Shown: positions 8,988-16,994, counted from the first letter of the stretch. The stretch: 64,000 nucleotides of DNA from Lentilactobacillus kisonensis DSM 19906 = JCM 15041 (GCF_001434135.1 NZ_AZEB01000010.1:19892-83891); one strand, 5' to 3'. Made by a program: numbers and translations. Notes: generated by a model not told the origin, from the letters alone.

Positions 8988-9017
8988 GTGTTATATCTTA
9001 CTAATACACAATAACAC
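8988..9017 (-). promoter_or_regulatory. Candidate GntR/YtrA operator
   Basis: GTGTTAT (8988-8994) and ATAACAC (9011-9017) form a perfect inverted repeat with a 16-base spacer, and a further AATACAC half site lies between them. The element sits 16-45 bases upstream of the regulator start, where promoter elements would be. Autoregulation by the GntR protein is inferred. Confidence 0.55.
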
Positions 9018-9130
9018 GGTTTTACGAAATTGCAAATATGATTCTAAGATAATTGTAGAAAATCGTGACAGAAATAATTACGCAAACAATTAATTGGTGA
9101 TAGTTCAATTTCAAAATTGGTTGACGCTAC

Positions 9131-9178
9131 AAAAAGACCCACACGACATATAGTTAAATAGGTCGTCTGGGTCTTTTT
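9131..9178. terminator. Bidirectional terminator
   Basis: AAAAAGACCC..CGAC pairs with GTCG..GGGTCTTTTT around an AT-rich loop. It lies downstream of the GyrI-like gene (minus strand) and can act in both directions. Confidence 0.8.
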
Positions 9179-9257
9179 ACTGGGTTGATTGCTATTATTT
9201 TGCTTTATAAATTTTGAAATGAATTGACGGTGTTCTGTTCTCTTTTTACATAGATTG

Positions 9258-9455
9258 GGATCGCTCCGCAAAGCAAAAGCCTGCACCTAGACTACCTTAG
9301 CCCAAAATCCAAGCCCAGGATTTTCGGCAGCATAGTGGAAACGTGCGAAGCCAAGCAGAGACTTGCATCTAAGGAACTTCCAACTCAAACCCAAGCCCAG
9401 GGTTTAAGCTGAAAGCTCCTTAGATTCCAGTCTCTAACCGCTTGGTTTCGCACTC
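9258..9455 (-). repeat. Dispersed imperfect-palindrome repeat, composite copy a
   Basis: On the minus strand this begins GAGTGCGAAACCAAGCGG right next to the TAG stop of the GyrI-like gene. It forms a long hairpin ending in CTTGGCTTCGCACG and continues with a second right half-module ending in TTTTGCTTTGCGGAGC. The same two-part build occurs at 34419-34616. Between here and 9131 nothing else is seen. Confidence 0.8.
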
Positions 9456-10078
9456 TAATTGTGTACCACCCCCGGCAACAATTTTCCCATCGAATTAATT
9501 TCCAATCTTACCAATACCACTTTGTCATTATCCAATGGCAAGCCATCAATATAGACTTCCCGGTGTTGATTATCGTGAACCCGCTCATAGCCATTATCCT
9601 TAATTGCATCGGTGAGTCTTTTTAGTGCTGGCGCATCTAGTGTTACCGGTCCTTGGTTAATTGTTTGGATTTCAATGCCCTCGGCTAGATGTTCAAAGTG
9701 AAGTTCATCCTCGTCGAAGTTATCAAAATTGGTTTTGGTCATTGCGGCCGCAAACGCCTTTTCATCAATAAATAACGGTTGCTTGATCCAAATTTTAAAG
9801 TGTTCACCACCACCGTCTTTAGCCGTCCATACTGCCTGAACTGGATAGGGAACGTAGGCTTTAAATCCCGAAACCGGAATGTCATTGTCTGGCCCACCAC
9901 TAATCGTCTTGGCAACTTGGGCAGCAGCACTTGCCAACCTCAAAAAGTTAGCGTCATCCGTATGCTCAGCGGCGTCTCCTTCAGCTGTCAGGTAGCTGCG
10001 TTCCGTTAAATCAACAAATCGCGGTTCCTCAATGCGGCCATATTCTTCTGGCTCAAATGTTTCCCAATTAAACATCAT
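9455..10078 (-). CDS. GyrI-like small-molecule-binding domain protein
   Basis: A 207-residue soluble protein that starts FNWETFEPEEYGRIEEPRFV. It contains the SYLTAEGD, AYVPYPVQAVWTA and IWIKQPLFIDEKAF stretches seen in stand-alone GyrI-like (SHV2-fold) proteins of Firmicutes. That family binds small hydrophobic or drug-like molecules and some members hydrolyse them; no function can be assigned here. AAGGGG lies 5 bases before the ATG at 10078 (a second ATG follows at once; an upstream GTG overlaps the site). It is monocistronic, with a repeat element touching its stop codon and a terminator further on. Confidence 0.75.
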   Translation of the reverse strand: MMFNWETFEPEEYGRIEEPRFVDLTERSYLTAEGDAAEHTDDANFLRLASAAAQVAKTISGGPDNDIPVSGFKAYVPYPVQAVWTAKDGGGEHFKIWIKQPLFIDEKAFAAAMTKTNFDNFDEDELHFEHLAEGIEIQTINQGPVTLDAPALKRLTDAIKDNGYERVHDNQHREVYIDGLPLDNDKVVLVRLEINSMGKLLPGVVHN

Positions 10079-10259
10079 TATCACCCCTTATTTGCGGTCA
10101 ATATAAGCCGAATCGGGGGTAAAAGCAACCAATTAGACCGCTCAAATCCACGTGCCGCTTTCGGGACAACAGTAGTCCAATTGACCCTCAGTTGTGCACC
10201 TTGTTTGTATTTGGTTTTCTTTTCATTAAGTGAATCGGAATAATTGTCATTCACAATGT

Positions 10260-10287
10260 TTGCTTTTACCTCCTGCTAATTTATAAT
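10260..10287 (+). promoter_or_regulatory. Promoter of the hydroxyacyl-CoA dehydrogenase gene
   Basis: TTGCTT (10260-10265) and TATAAT (10282-10287) are separated by 16 bases. The predicted start point lies just before the candidate cre site at 10299-10313. Confidence 0.6.
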
Positions 10288-10298
10288 AATGGTGTATA

Positions 10299-10313
10299 CG
10301 TAACCGCTTTCAT
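10299..10313. promoter_or_regulatory. Candidate cre (CcpA) site
   Basis: On the minus strand ATGAAAGCGGTTACG matches the cre consensus TGWAANCGNTNWCA at all but the last position. It lies about 12 bases past the -10 box, where CcpA binding usually represses. Confidence 0.55.
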
Positions 10314-10335
10314 TTATTCTAAGGGGGATTTCATT

Positions 10336-11232
10336 ATGACAATTAAAAACGTAACGGTTGCCGGTAGTGGTGTGTTGGGTAGTCAAATTGCCTTTCAAGC
10401 TGCTTTTAAGGGATTTAACGTCACTGTTTATGATATTAATGAGGACGCAATTAACAAGGCTAAAGATCGAATCAGGGGCCTGCGACATGCGTATAAAACC
10501 GATATTGCCGCCACCGATGCCGAGTTTGAAAAGGGGCTCGCCAATATCGGTTACAGCTGGGACTTACAGCAGGCTGTCTCTGACGCTGACTTAGTTATTG
10601 AAGCCATTCCGGAACGACCAGACATTAAAAAGGACTTCTACGAAAAAATTGCTAAATTTGCACCTAAAGAAGCCATCTTTACAAGTAACTCATCGACATT
10701 AGTGCCAAGTATGTTCATGGAAGATACTGGCCGGCCAGCCCAATTCTTGAACATGCACTTTGCCAACCAAGTTTGGTTGAACAATACGGCTGAAATTATG
10801 GGATCGCCGAAAACTGACCCCGCCATTTATCAAGAAATTGTTGATTTTGCCCGTAACATCGGTATGATCCCAATTCAATTGAAAAAAGAGCAGCCTGGTT
10901 ATATCCTGAACTCCTTATTAATTCCACTACTGAGTGCTGGTGAGGACCTTTGGGTAAAGGGCGTTGCGGATCCACAAATGATTGATCGAACTTGGATGGC
11001 GGCCACTGGTGCACCAATGGGACCATTTGCCATTCTAGATGTCGTTGGTATTCGAACGGCTTACAATATTACTTTGGCAGAAGCCCAAGCTCATCCAGAA
11101 GCCAATACCCAACCCCTTGCAGATGCACTAAAGAAGCTGCTTGATGAAGGCAAGCTGGGGATGGAGTCTGGAGAAGGCTTCTACCACTATCCAAATCCTG
11201 AATTTAAGCAGAAGGATTTCTTGAGTATTTAG
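10336..11232 (+). CDS. 3-hydroxyacyl-CoA dehydrogenase family protein
   Basis: A 298-residue NAD(P)-dependent dehydrogenase. The Rossmann fold opens with VTVAGSGVLGSQIA (residues 6-19) and an acidic residue (VYDIN) ends strand 2. The catalytic region includes LNMHFANQVW (His and surroundings) and the C-terminal domain has PMGPFAILDVVGI. The family oxidises 3-hydroxyacyl-CoA; in lactobacilli without beta-oxidation the true substrate of such genes is unclear. AAGGGGG lies before the ATG. It is monocistronic, with a promoter and cre site upstream and a terminator at 11279. Carbon catabolite repression is inferred from the cre site. Confidence 0.85.
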   Translation: MTIKNVTVAGSGVLGSQIAFQAAFKGFNVTVYDINEDAINKAKDRIRGLRHAYKTDIAATDAEFEKGLANIGYSWDLQQAVSDADLVIEAIPERPDIKKDFYEKIAKFAPKEAIFTSNSSTLVPSMFMEDTGRPAQFLNMHFANQVWLNNTAEIMGSPKTDPAIYQEIVDFARNIGMIPIQLKKEQPGYILNSLLIPLLSAGEDLWVKGVADPQMIDRTWMAATGAPMGPFAILDVVGIRTAYNITLAEAQAHPEANTQPLADALKKLLDEGKLGMESGEGFYHYPNPEFKQKDFLSI

Positions 11233-11278
11233 TTTGCTAACTAGCATAAGTGTTCCAAATTAAAGTTGATCCTTTAAT

Positions 11279-11314
11279 AAAAAGTGCAAACCAATATCTT
11301 GGTTTGCGCTTTTT
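11279..11314. terminator. Bidirectional terminator
   Basis: AAAAAGTGCAAACCAA and TTGGTTTGCGCTTTTT pair around a 4-base loop, between convergent genes ending at 11232 (plus) and 11392 (minus). Confidence 0.88.
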
Positions 11315-11391
11315 AGTTTCTTCAAGTCATTCAAAACAGGTAGTTGATACTAATATTTGTTCCTTTATCAACAAGCCTGCTTCACCCTATT

Positions 11392-12219
11392 TTATACTAA
11401 GCGCCGCACAATCCCATTCGTTTCTTTGCGCCAGGCAGGGGCGTTCAGGGTTGAAATGCCAACTCCGCCCGTGTCCGATTGGCCGTGATCATGTAAGAAG
11501 AGGTTCTGCCCGAGATAAATTGCCACGTGCGAATTAACTTGCCCCTTTGAATTAGTGAAGAAGAAAATATCACCGCGCTTCATGTTTTGAAATTTAACGG
11601 GTGTTCCCATTGTTACCAAGCTATAAGTTGTCACACTGTCTAGGCTTCCAAGTGTGACACCTGCTTTTGAGTAACAATACCTCACAAATGACGAGCAATC
11701 GAATTGGTGATGGCGAACATCGCTCAGTGTTCGGCCACCACCATAATCATATTTCGACTTACCGACCAACTTTAGCCCAGCCGAAATTGCGGTTTCAACT
11801 TTAAGATTAGCCTCCTTCAACTGCTGCAGGTCACGAAACCGAACGTTTTGCGCACTGATCCAGTATTGATTGCCATTTTGCGAGAAGGAAATGTACCCTT
11901 TCCACTTATGGTTATTAAGATCCTTGCGAGACTCCCCCATCACGTTATCCTTAAGATGATTCGTACGAACGGTGCCTAAGTACTTTTCCCCTGCAGTCCC
12001 CGCAGGCTTCGAATATAGCCGAGCAGTTCGGCGTAGAATCCTTAATCGGTAAGGATACTTATACGACTCAAACACTTTATTCGGTGCCACACCCTGCTTA
12101 ACTGCCGCAATTGGCGTTGGCGTACTATCCGAGCTTAGACTTGTCTTGATAAGGACACCAGCAACAATAATTATCCCCAGAATTCCTAAAACGAATAATA
12201 ACCTATGATGCGATTTCAT
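11392..12219 (-). CDS. Secreted NlpC/P60 peptidoglycan hydrolase
   Basis: A 275-residue protein. Residues 7-29 are a hydrophobic signal/anchor segment, followed by an SH3-like wall-binding stretch (about 45-125) and a C-terminal NlpC/P60 domain. The catalytic cysteine is in FDCSSFVRYCY and the histidine in NSHVAIYLG; GDIFFFTN is the usual strand before it. Such enzymes cut D-Glu-diamino-acid bonds of wall peptides. AGGGGAG precedes the ATG. A palindromic repeat lies 19 bases upstream of the start, between the gene and any promoter. Confidence 0.85.
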   Translation of the reverse strand: MKSHHRLLFVLGILGIIIVAGVLIKTSLSSDSTPTPIAAVKQGVAPNKVFESYKYPYRLRILRRTARLYSKPAGTAGEKYLGTVRTNHLKDNVMGESRKDLNNHKWKGYISFSQNGNQYWISAQNVRFRDLQQLKEANLKVETAISAGLKLVGKSKYDYGGGRTLSDVRHHQFDCSSFVRYCYSKAGVTLGSLDSVTTYSLVTMGTPVKFQNMKRGDIFFFTNSKGQVNSHVAIYLGQNLFLHDHGQSDTGGVGISTLNAPAWRKETNGIVRRLV

Positions 12220-12237
12220 TATAATTCTCCCCTAAAA

Positions 12238-12358
12238 AGTGAGCGGAGCAGAGCGGTTAATAATCAAAGTGTAAGTTTCCTTCGAGGAAAATTCCTGGTT
12301 CTAGAATTTTTGTAGAAGGTGCCTACACGCCGATTATTGCTCTGCGTAGCTGTCCTGT
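12238..12358 (+). repeat. Dispersed imperfect-palindrome repeat, copy b
   Basis: Begins AAGTGAGCGGAGCAGAGCGG and ends CTGCGTAGCTGTCCT. The arms pair with each other: AGAGC with GCTCT, ATAATC with GATTAT, GTGTA with TACAC, CCTTC with GAAGG. It sits in the leader of the NlpC/P60 gene. The rest of 12220-12469 shows no gene. Confidence 0.85.
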
Positions 12359-12469
12359 AATGTTATGAACTAATTACATTATGGGCATAGTTATGAATTA
12401 GAGGTATCAATTAACAACTTCTTATAAAGTTCTTAGGATTTTTAACCACCTTTTAGAAAACGACTAACG

Positions 12470-13426
12470 TTAATCTTCAGGTGTCAGTAAAACCTTTCCC
12501 ACACTTTTCCCAGATTCAAGATAATCATAGGCTTGCTTTCCTTGGTCTAAGTCAAAAATGGTTGGTTCAACTGGTTTGACCAATCCCCGCTGAACGTATG
12601 CAAATAGGCGGGAACTACGTCTTTGCCGCTCTTTGGCGCTAGTTAGATAATCCCACAAATCCCCAGTAGCCAAAGTTTGCGACTTTCCCATCACATCTAG
12701 CAAGTCAATCTTAGGTGGATTACCACCAGCTATGCCAAAGAAGACCACCGTTCCTCTGCGTTTTGCAAGCTTTAAACTCAACGGCACCGTGCTGCCAATC
12801 CCATCAAACACAGCGTCAAAATCCGATTCTAGTTTCTGATGCCATCCCGGCACCCTTAAGTAAACCTTGCTGGCACCATGCTTAAGTGCGACTTGCTGCT
12901 TGGCTTTGGTAGATACTGAACCAAATACATTCACCCCATCTGCCATGAGAATTTGGGCCAATAGTTGGCCGACGCCACCACTAATCCCATGAATAAAGGC
13001 GTTATCTCCAGGATGACTGCGAACAAGATCGTGGGCCAAGAAATCAGCGGTTAATCCTTGCAGGCCAATTGTGGCAGCCATTTTAGTGGTTAAGTCGCTA
13101 GGAATTTTAATCGCTTTTTCAACTGGGATTGCGACTAACTCAGCGTTCGCCAAAGGGACGTCAACGAACAGAACCCGCTCACCAACCGTCCAATTTTCAA
13201 CGGCATTACCAACCTTAACAACTGTCCCCGCCGCTTCGTATCCATTAATATATGGGGCATGCTTTTTAATCTGGTAATCACCTCGGCGCCGGTAAATATC
13301 AGCGAAGTTCAAACCAATGAAGGCCGTTTGAACTAACAAATCGTGATTCGTCGATTTGGGATCAGCAACTTGCCCATACTTCAAAACTGAGGAATTCCCA
13401 AATTCATTAAAATAGAGTGCTTTCAT
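12470..13426 (-). CDS. Zinc-less MDR-family NADPH:quinone oxidoreductase
   Basis: A 318-residue medium-chain dehydrogenase/reductase of the quinone oxidoreductase type. The N-terminal GroES-like domain has NFADIYRRRGDYQ and GYEAAGTVVKVG. The Rossmann part has FIHGISGGVGQLLAQ (about 146-160) and no zinc-binding cysteines. It probably reduces quinones or enones with NADPH in the cytosol. It follows the FMN reductase gene with a 20-base overlap, so the two form a redox operon. GGGGGAG precedes the ATG. Confidence 0.85.
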   Translation of the reverse strand: MKALYFNEFGNSSVLKYGQVADPKSTNHDLLVQTAFIGLNFADIYRRRGDYQIKKHAPYINGYEAAGTVVKVGNAVENWTVGERVLFVDVPLANAELVAIPVEKAIKIPSDLTTKMAATIGLQGLTADFLAHDLVRSHPGDNAFIHGISGGVGQLLAQILMADGVNVFGSVSTKAKQQVALKHGASKVYLRVPGWHQKLESDFDAVFDGIGSTVPLSLKLAKRRGTVVFFGIAGGNPPKIDLLDVMGKSQTLATGDLWDYLTSAKERQRRSSRLFAYVQRGLVKPVEPTIFDLDQGKQAYDYLESGKSVGKVLLTPED

Positions 13427-13985
13427 CTAACTCCCCCATTTCCTGGTTGATTGTTTGCAGCCGCTGATTTAATCGCCCAAGTGTTGCCATTGCCCGACCA
13501 TCTTCCACAACATCCAACGGCCGGTGACCGTTGGCAATTACTGATGCGGTGAATTTCCAACCCAAAAAATCACAAATGTAATGGAATTCGGCGATGATTG
13601 GTTGGCCCTTTACCCGCGGATCGTCACTTCCAACCAGCAATATGATGATTCGTTTACCCATCATCTTGACCTTAAAATCTTTATCAGTCGCCAGGCTTTC
13701 AGACCATCGATCAATGAAATTCTTGAGTAAACCAGAGACCCCATACCAGTATATTGGAGTTGCAAAAACAACCAGGTCAGCAGCAACTAGTTTGCTAACC
13801 AATGACTGATAATCATCATGATCGACCTGCCATTTTCTACCCGTGTGCCGTTGATCAACAATTTCGTTGATTTGATAATCAGCTAAATCAATGCCGGTAT
13901 GTGCCACGCCAGTTAACAATCTTTGAATCATTAACCCTGAATTGCTGGGCTTTCGGGAACTACCGTTAATCGCTAATAATCGCAT
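13407..13985 (-). CDS. NAD(P)H-dependent FMN reductase / flavodoxin-like oxidoreductase
   Basis: A 192-residue flavodoxin-fold enzyme. INGSSRKPSNSG (residues 6-17) is the FMN phosphate loop, and FATPIYWYGVSGLLKNFIDR (about 74-93) is the typical flavin-contact segment of the NADPH-dependent FMN reductase family. It likely reduces FMN, quinones or azo/nitro compounds. It is the first gene of the operon with the quinone oxidoreductase and is divergent from an Rgg regulator that may control it. GGAGGAAAATA precedes the ATG. Confidence 0.83.
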   Translation of the reverse strand: MRLLAINGSSRKPSNSGLMIQRLLTGVAHTGIDLADYQINEIVDQRHTGRKWQVDHDDYQSLVSKLVAADLVVFATPIYWYGVSGLLKNFIDRWSESLATDKDFKVKMMGKRIIILLVGSDDPRVKGQPIIAEFHYICDFLGWKFTASVIANGHRPLDVVEDGRAMATLGRLNQRLQTINQEMGELDESTLF

Positions 13986-14001
13986 TATTTTCCTCCAAAT
14001 A

Positions 14002-14030
14002 TGGCATCAGTATAGCATTGTGGCTATAAT
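14002..14030 (+). promoter_or_regulatory. Putative promoter of the Rgg-family gene
   Basis: TATAAT at 14025-14030 with a weak TGGCAT -35 box 17 bases upstream, in the 83-base gap between divergent genes. Confidence 0.4.
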
Positions 14031-14068
14031 TGAAATCAAAAGTTGCATATAGTTCACAGGAGGGGTTA

Positions 14069-14917
14069 ATGACACACTATGGGAAGACTTTTAAACACCT
14101 AAGAAAAGAAAAGGGCATCAGCATTGCCTCAGCAGCAGCCGGTGTCGTTTCCAAATCGTTTCTATCTCGGTTTGAGCGGGGCCTTTCAAATATTTCCTTT
14201 GCCAAAATGGTCGATTTATTAGTCAACATCAACGTTTCCGTGACCGAATTTATTTATCTGGACGCGGTTCGAAACGGTCAACTACCAGCTTTTCACTACG
14301 AGGAAACCACCGATTACGTAGATAACCAGCAGCTCACTCACCCCGATTCCTACCGCCGGCAATATTACCAAACTGGTAGTGATCACGATTACCTCAACTA
14401 TTTAAAGGCTAAGTCTCAAGCCCGTCAACCATTATCCGCCAGCCAGCGGCAGTTCGTCTACGATTACCTGTTTGGAACCGAAACCTGGACCCACTTCGAA
14501 GGCCGCCTTTTCATGGCAACCCTGACACTTTTTTCAACTGATCAGGTATTTATTTTGACCAAACAAATGGTTAAAAATGGCTCAGAAACGATTGACGTCA
14601 ATTGGAATCATCAAGCAGATTTTCTGTACATTATTTTAAAGGCTGCGTTAATAATGGCCTTTGCTGGAAACGAAAAGGCCCTTTCAACGCTAATTAGCTT
14701 GGCTCACAAAAGCATTCATAATCAACAGTATTTATATGAGAAAAGCGAACTGCACTTTTTGGAAGGTTTGCGATTGTATTTAGCGGGTGATAATGTCAAA
14801 GGAAAAAAAGCAGTAACGGAAACCTTACAGGTGTTCGATACATTGTCAGCACCTGCGTTGGTCAAACTGTACCAACAGTATTGGCGGTTATTTTTGAAAC
14901 GAAACGCACTGAACTAA
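14069..14917 (+). CDS. Rgg/GadR/MutR-family transcriptional regulator
   Basis: A 282-residue regulator with an N-terminal XRE helix-turn-helix (GKTFKHLRKEKGIS, SKSFLSRFERGLSNISF) and a long all-helical C-terminal domain of about 220 residues as in Rgg proteins. Many Rgg members answer short peptides, but a cognate peptide gene is not evident nearby. The ATG at 14069 follows AGGAGGGGTT; the longer frame lacks a ribosome site. It is divergent from the FMN reductase/quinone reductase operon, which is the likely target. Confidence 0.82.
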   Translation: MTHYGKTFKHLRKEKGISIASAAAGVVSKSFLSRFERGLSNISFAKMVDLLVNINVSVTEFIYLDAVRNGQLPAFHYEETTDYVDNQQLTHPDSYRRQYYQTGSDHDYLNYLKAKSQARQPLSASQRQFVYDYLFGTETWTHFEGRLFMATLTLFSTDQVFILTKQMVKNGSETIDVNWNHQADFLYIILKAALIMAFAGNEKALSTLISLAHKSIHNQQYLYEKSELHFLEGLRLYLAGDNVKGKKAVTETLQVFDTLSAPALVKLYQQYWRLFLKRNALN

Positions 14918-14946
14918 CTGACATGCTAACAATTGGGAGGATCTCA

Positions 14947-15510
14947 ATGCTAAGATCTGATAAACAGATTAAATCCATTATCCGCGACAATGCCAACTTA
15001 ATGAAAATCCTTAAGATTATCCACGACCTTCATTTAAAGCAAGCCGCCCTTGCCGCTGGTAGTATTCGTAACACCGTTTGGCAAACATTAAGCGAGCAAC
15101 CAATTACCCTTATTAACGATATTGATGTTGTCTTTTTCGACCCAACAATGCCCAAAAGCACTGATAGGTTAATTCAACAAGATTTGAACGACTGCGCTTC
15201 AGAATTTAACTGGCAGGTCAAAAATGAAGTTTACATGAATGACTATGACTTTCCCAACAGCCCGATGTTTACCTCAGTTGAAGATGCAATCGCCCACTTC
15301 GTTGAAACCCCAACTTGTATCGGCGCTTACCTTCTTGACGGCGGTTTGAAACTCATTGCTCCGTATGGCACGGATGACCTGATTAATATGAGGTGTCAGC
15401 CAATCCCCCTATTTAGGAAAGACGAAGCCCACCTCAAGATTTATCGCAACCGAATTTTGAAAAAGCAATGGCAAAGGAAGTGGCCAAGGCTCACAATTGA
15501 CTGGCATTAA
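14947..15510 (+). CDS. Nucleotidyltransferase family protein (DUF925/NTP_transf_6)
   Basis: A 187-residue protein with AAGSIRNTVWQ (helix-turn with GS) followed by NDIDVVFFDP, the D-x-D metal pair of a minimal nucleotidyltransferase fold. The C-terminal half (GAYLLDGGLKLIAPYGTDDL) fits PF06042. The substrate is unknown. The start at 14947 has GGGAGGAT 7 bases upstream. It lies 29 bases after the Rgg gene on the same strand, probably cotranscribed. Confidence 0.75.
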   Translation: MLRSDKQIKSIIRDNANLMKILKIIHDLHLKQAALAAGSIRNTVWQTLSEQPITLINDIDVVFFDPTMPKSTDRLIQQDLNDCASEFNWQVKNEVYMNDYDFPNSPMFTSVEDAIAHFVETPTCIGAYLLDGGLKLIAPYGTDDLINMRCQPIPLFRKDEAHLKIYRNRILKKQWQRKWPRLTIDWH

Positions 15511-15648
15511 TCATTTCCGTCTCCAAATTATAACTGGTAATATAAGTGCCAAAATAATATCACCAAGCGCACTCCGATAATGATCAAAGTATGCGTCAAG
15601 ACCAGCGAGAACTAGTAGCGCAATGACAATCCAAATAATCCATCGCAT
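15511..15648 (-). CDS. Small two-segment membrane protein (45 aa)
   Basis: A short frame coding MRWIIWIVIALLVLAGLDAY, then a polar turn, then DIILALILPVIIWRRK. Two hydrophobic segments and a basic end suggest a tiny membrane protein. It follows the 59-residue frame at 15656-15835 by 7 bases, but its own ribosome site is weak. No family recognised. Confidence 0.45.
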   Translation of the reverse strand: MRWIIWIVIALLVLAGLDAYFDHYRSALGDIILALILPVIIWRRK

Positions 15649-15655
15649 TTTTTGA

Positions 15656-15835
15656 TTACCGATGAGTCTTCACATCCCCAAATGTCACAACTAGCACAAG
15701 CGCAACGATAATTGCAACGATAGAACAAGCCATCATGACCATGTTTAACTCCTCAAGCCAGTTAAACTGAATCGTGATTTGCAACAGAACTGATAACAAG
15801 ATTAAAGCTACAACCGAATATTTTAAGGCCATCAT
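15656..15835 (-). CDS. Small two-segment membrane protein (59 aa)
   Basis: MMALKYSVVALILLSVLLQI, then a short loop with NWLEELN, then MVMMACSIVAIIVALVLVV and a polar tail GDVKTHR. GTAGGAGAAA directly precedes the start, and TTGATG/TACGAT promoter-like boxes lie upstream. Likely first of a two-gene unit of tiny membrane proteins with 15511-15648. Function unknown; such peptides may modulate a transporter or kinase, which is speculation. Confidence 0.6.
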   Translation of the reverse strand: MMALKYSVVALILLSVLLQITIQFNWLEELNMVMMACSIVAIIVALVLVVTFGDVKTHR

Positions 15836-16023
15836 TTTCTCCTACATTTATTATTAAACATTTTGTTTATCGTACCATTCCTGTAATGTTTACATCAAGA
15901 AACTATCAGTTGACGTCAGTTAATCTTCAAGCCCCAGAAAAAAAGTAGGACAAAAAATGTCATTTACGTTCTATTTTAGAATGTGACACTACGAAAACGT
16001 CGAAAATAAATCAGCTTAAGGCC

Positions 16024-16080
16024 ATATAAGTAAAGGATCCGAATATCTGAAGTTCAGATATTCGGATCCTTTACTTATAT
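16024..16080. repeat. 57-base perfect palindrome
   Basis: Arms of 28 bases (16024-16051 and 16053-16080) are exact reverse complements around a single G; each arm contains GGATCC and GAATATCTGA. No T-run follows, and it lies between two divergent genes, upstream of both. It is therefore not an ordinary terminator. Confidence 0.9.
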
Positions 16081-16140
16081 TCTGGAAACTAATCGCTTTA
16101 ATTACCGTTCTTCTTTTTTTGATAATTTCTGTAAAAGAAT

Positions 16141-16182
16141 AATAAATTATTGTCTTGCAATAATTTATTTCTGTTATACAAT
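16141..16182 (+). promoter_or_regulatory. Promoter with overlapping operator for the DUF2975 gene
   Basis: TTGCAA (16155-16160) and TACAAT (16177-16182) with a 16-base spacer. A perfect 12-bp inverted repeat AATAAATTATTG / CAATAATTTATT (16141-16152, 16158-16169) covers the -35 box. It could be the operator of the XRE protein encoded downstream. Confidence 0.55.
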
Positions 16183-16206
16183 AATGACGAAGGGAAAGTG
16201 ATTGAT

Positions 16207-16749
16207 ATGACCAATAAATATTCAAGTTCATTGTTAACAATGATGTATGTGATCAGCGTTATTATTTTAGCTTCATTAATTATCGGATTTGGCACACTTA
16301 CGTTAATCTTTTTGATTTTAGGAGTCGTCGCTTTAGTTAATCCATCAGCGAGACTGGGGATTCTGCACGATATCCTGAGTGGTATCGGCAACGTTAACAG
16401 CCCATGGGCAATCCTGTTTGCGATTTTATTTTTACTATTCATCATCGCAATGTCAATCTTAATTGCTTGGTCCGTCTTCAAGTTAATTCAAAACGTCCAG
16501 CACAAGATTTTCTTCGAAACAAGCACGCTTCGCTATATCAAAGGCGTCCTCTGGGGATATGGTGCCATTATTATTTGGGACTACTTAGGCTCAGTTATTG
16601 CTGGTAGTTTTGGGTTAGACATTGGGACAATCGGTTCAGATCAATCCAGTAGCGGCATCAGTCTATTAATGTGGTTTGCGCTTTATGCCATTTACATTAT
16701 TTTCAAATATGGTATTCAGCTTCAAGATGACTCCAATAAAATCGTTTAG
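16207..16749 (+). CDS. DUF2975 membrane protein
   Basis: A 180-residue protein with four hydrophobic segments (about 8-45, 65-95, 115-140, 150-170) and the conserved loop KLIQNVQHKIFFETSTLRYI, typical of DUF2975. The family is nearly always paired with a small YozG-type XRE protein, as here (16758). The ATG at 16207 is used; AAGGG lies 13 bases upstream, a little far. The physiological role of the pair is unknown; a membrane-tethered control of the XRE protein is suggested by the pairing. Confidence 0.8.
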   Translation: MTNKYSSSLLTMMYVISVIILASLIIGFGTLTLIFLILGVVALVNPSARLGILHDILSGIGNVNSPWAILFAILFLLFIIAMSILIAWSVFKLIQNVQHKIFFETSTLRYIKGVLWGYGAIIIWDYLGSVIAGSFGLDIGTIGSDQSSSGISLLMWFALYAIYIIFKYGIQLQDDSNKIV

Positions 16750-16757
16750 GGGGTGGC

Positions 16758-16994
16758 TTGCCATTGATTAAAGTGACCATCGATAAAGTTCTTTTAGACC
16801 GTCAAATCACCTCTAAGATGCTGGCAGCGGAGATTGGCATCACCCCTGCCAACCTATCAATACTGAAAACCGGTAAGGCCAAAGGAATTCGGTTTGCGAC
16901 CTTAGCGCGAATTTGTAAAGTACTAGATTGCCAGCCTGGTGACATTCTGACGTATGTAGCCGATGATGCCACCGATGACGATCAACTGGCATAA
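16758..16994 (+). CDS. YozG-type XRE regulator
   Basis: A 78-residue single helix-turn-helix protein: LAAEIGITPANLSILKTGKA then LCQPGD-like LDCQPGDILTYV, a near-consensus YozG end. The start is a TTG at 16758 just after GGGGGTGG; a second TTG at 16764 is equally possible and gives better spacing. It follows the DUF2975 gene by 8 bases. Likely regulates its own operon. Confidence 0.8.
   Translation: MPLIKVTIDKVLLDRQITSKMLAAEIGITPANLSILKTGKAKGIRFATLARICKVLDCQPGDILTYVADDATDDDQLA

Noticed and set aside
9044..9286. 80-residue minus-strand frame
   Set aside because: It runs through a terminator hairpin and into a dispersed repeat and has no ribosome site.
15900..16020. TTCTATTTTAGAA and neighbouring short hairpins considered as regulatory sites
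   Set aside because: They are short and AT-rich and are expected by chance in this composition.
16024..16080. Perfect palindrome considered as a Rho-independent terminator
   Set aside because: No T-run follows on either strand and it lies upstream of the genes on both sides.
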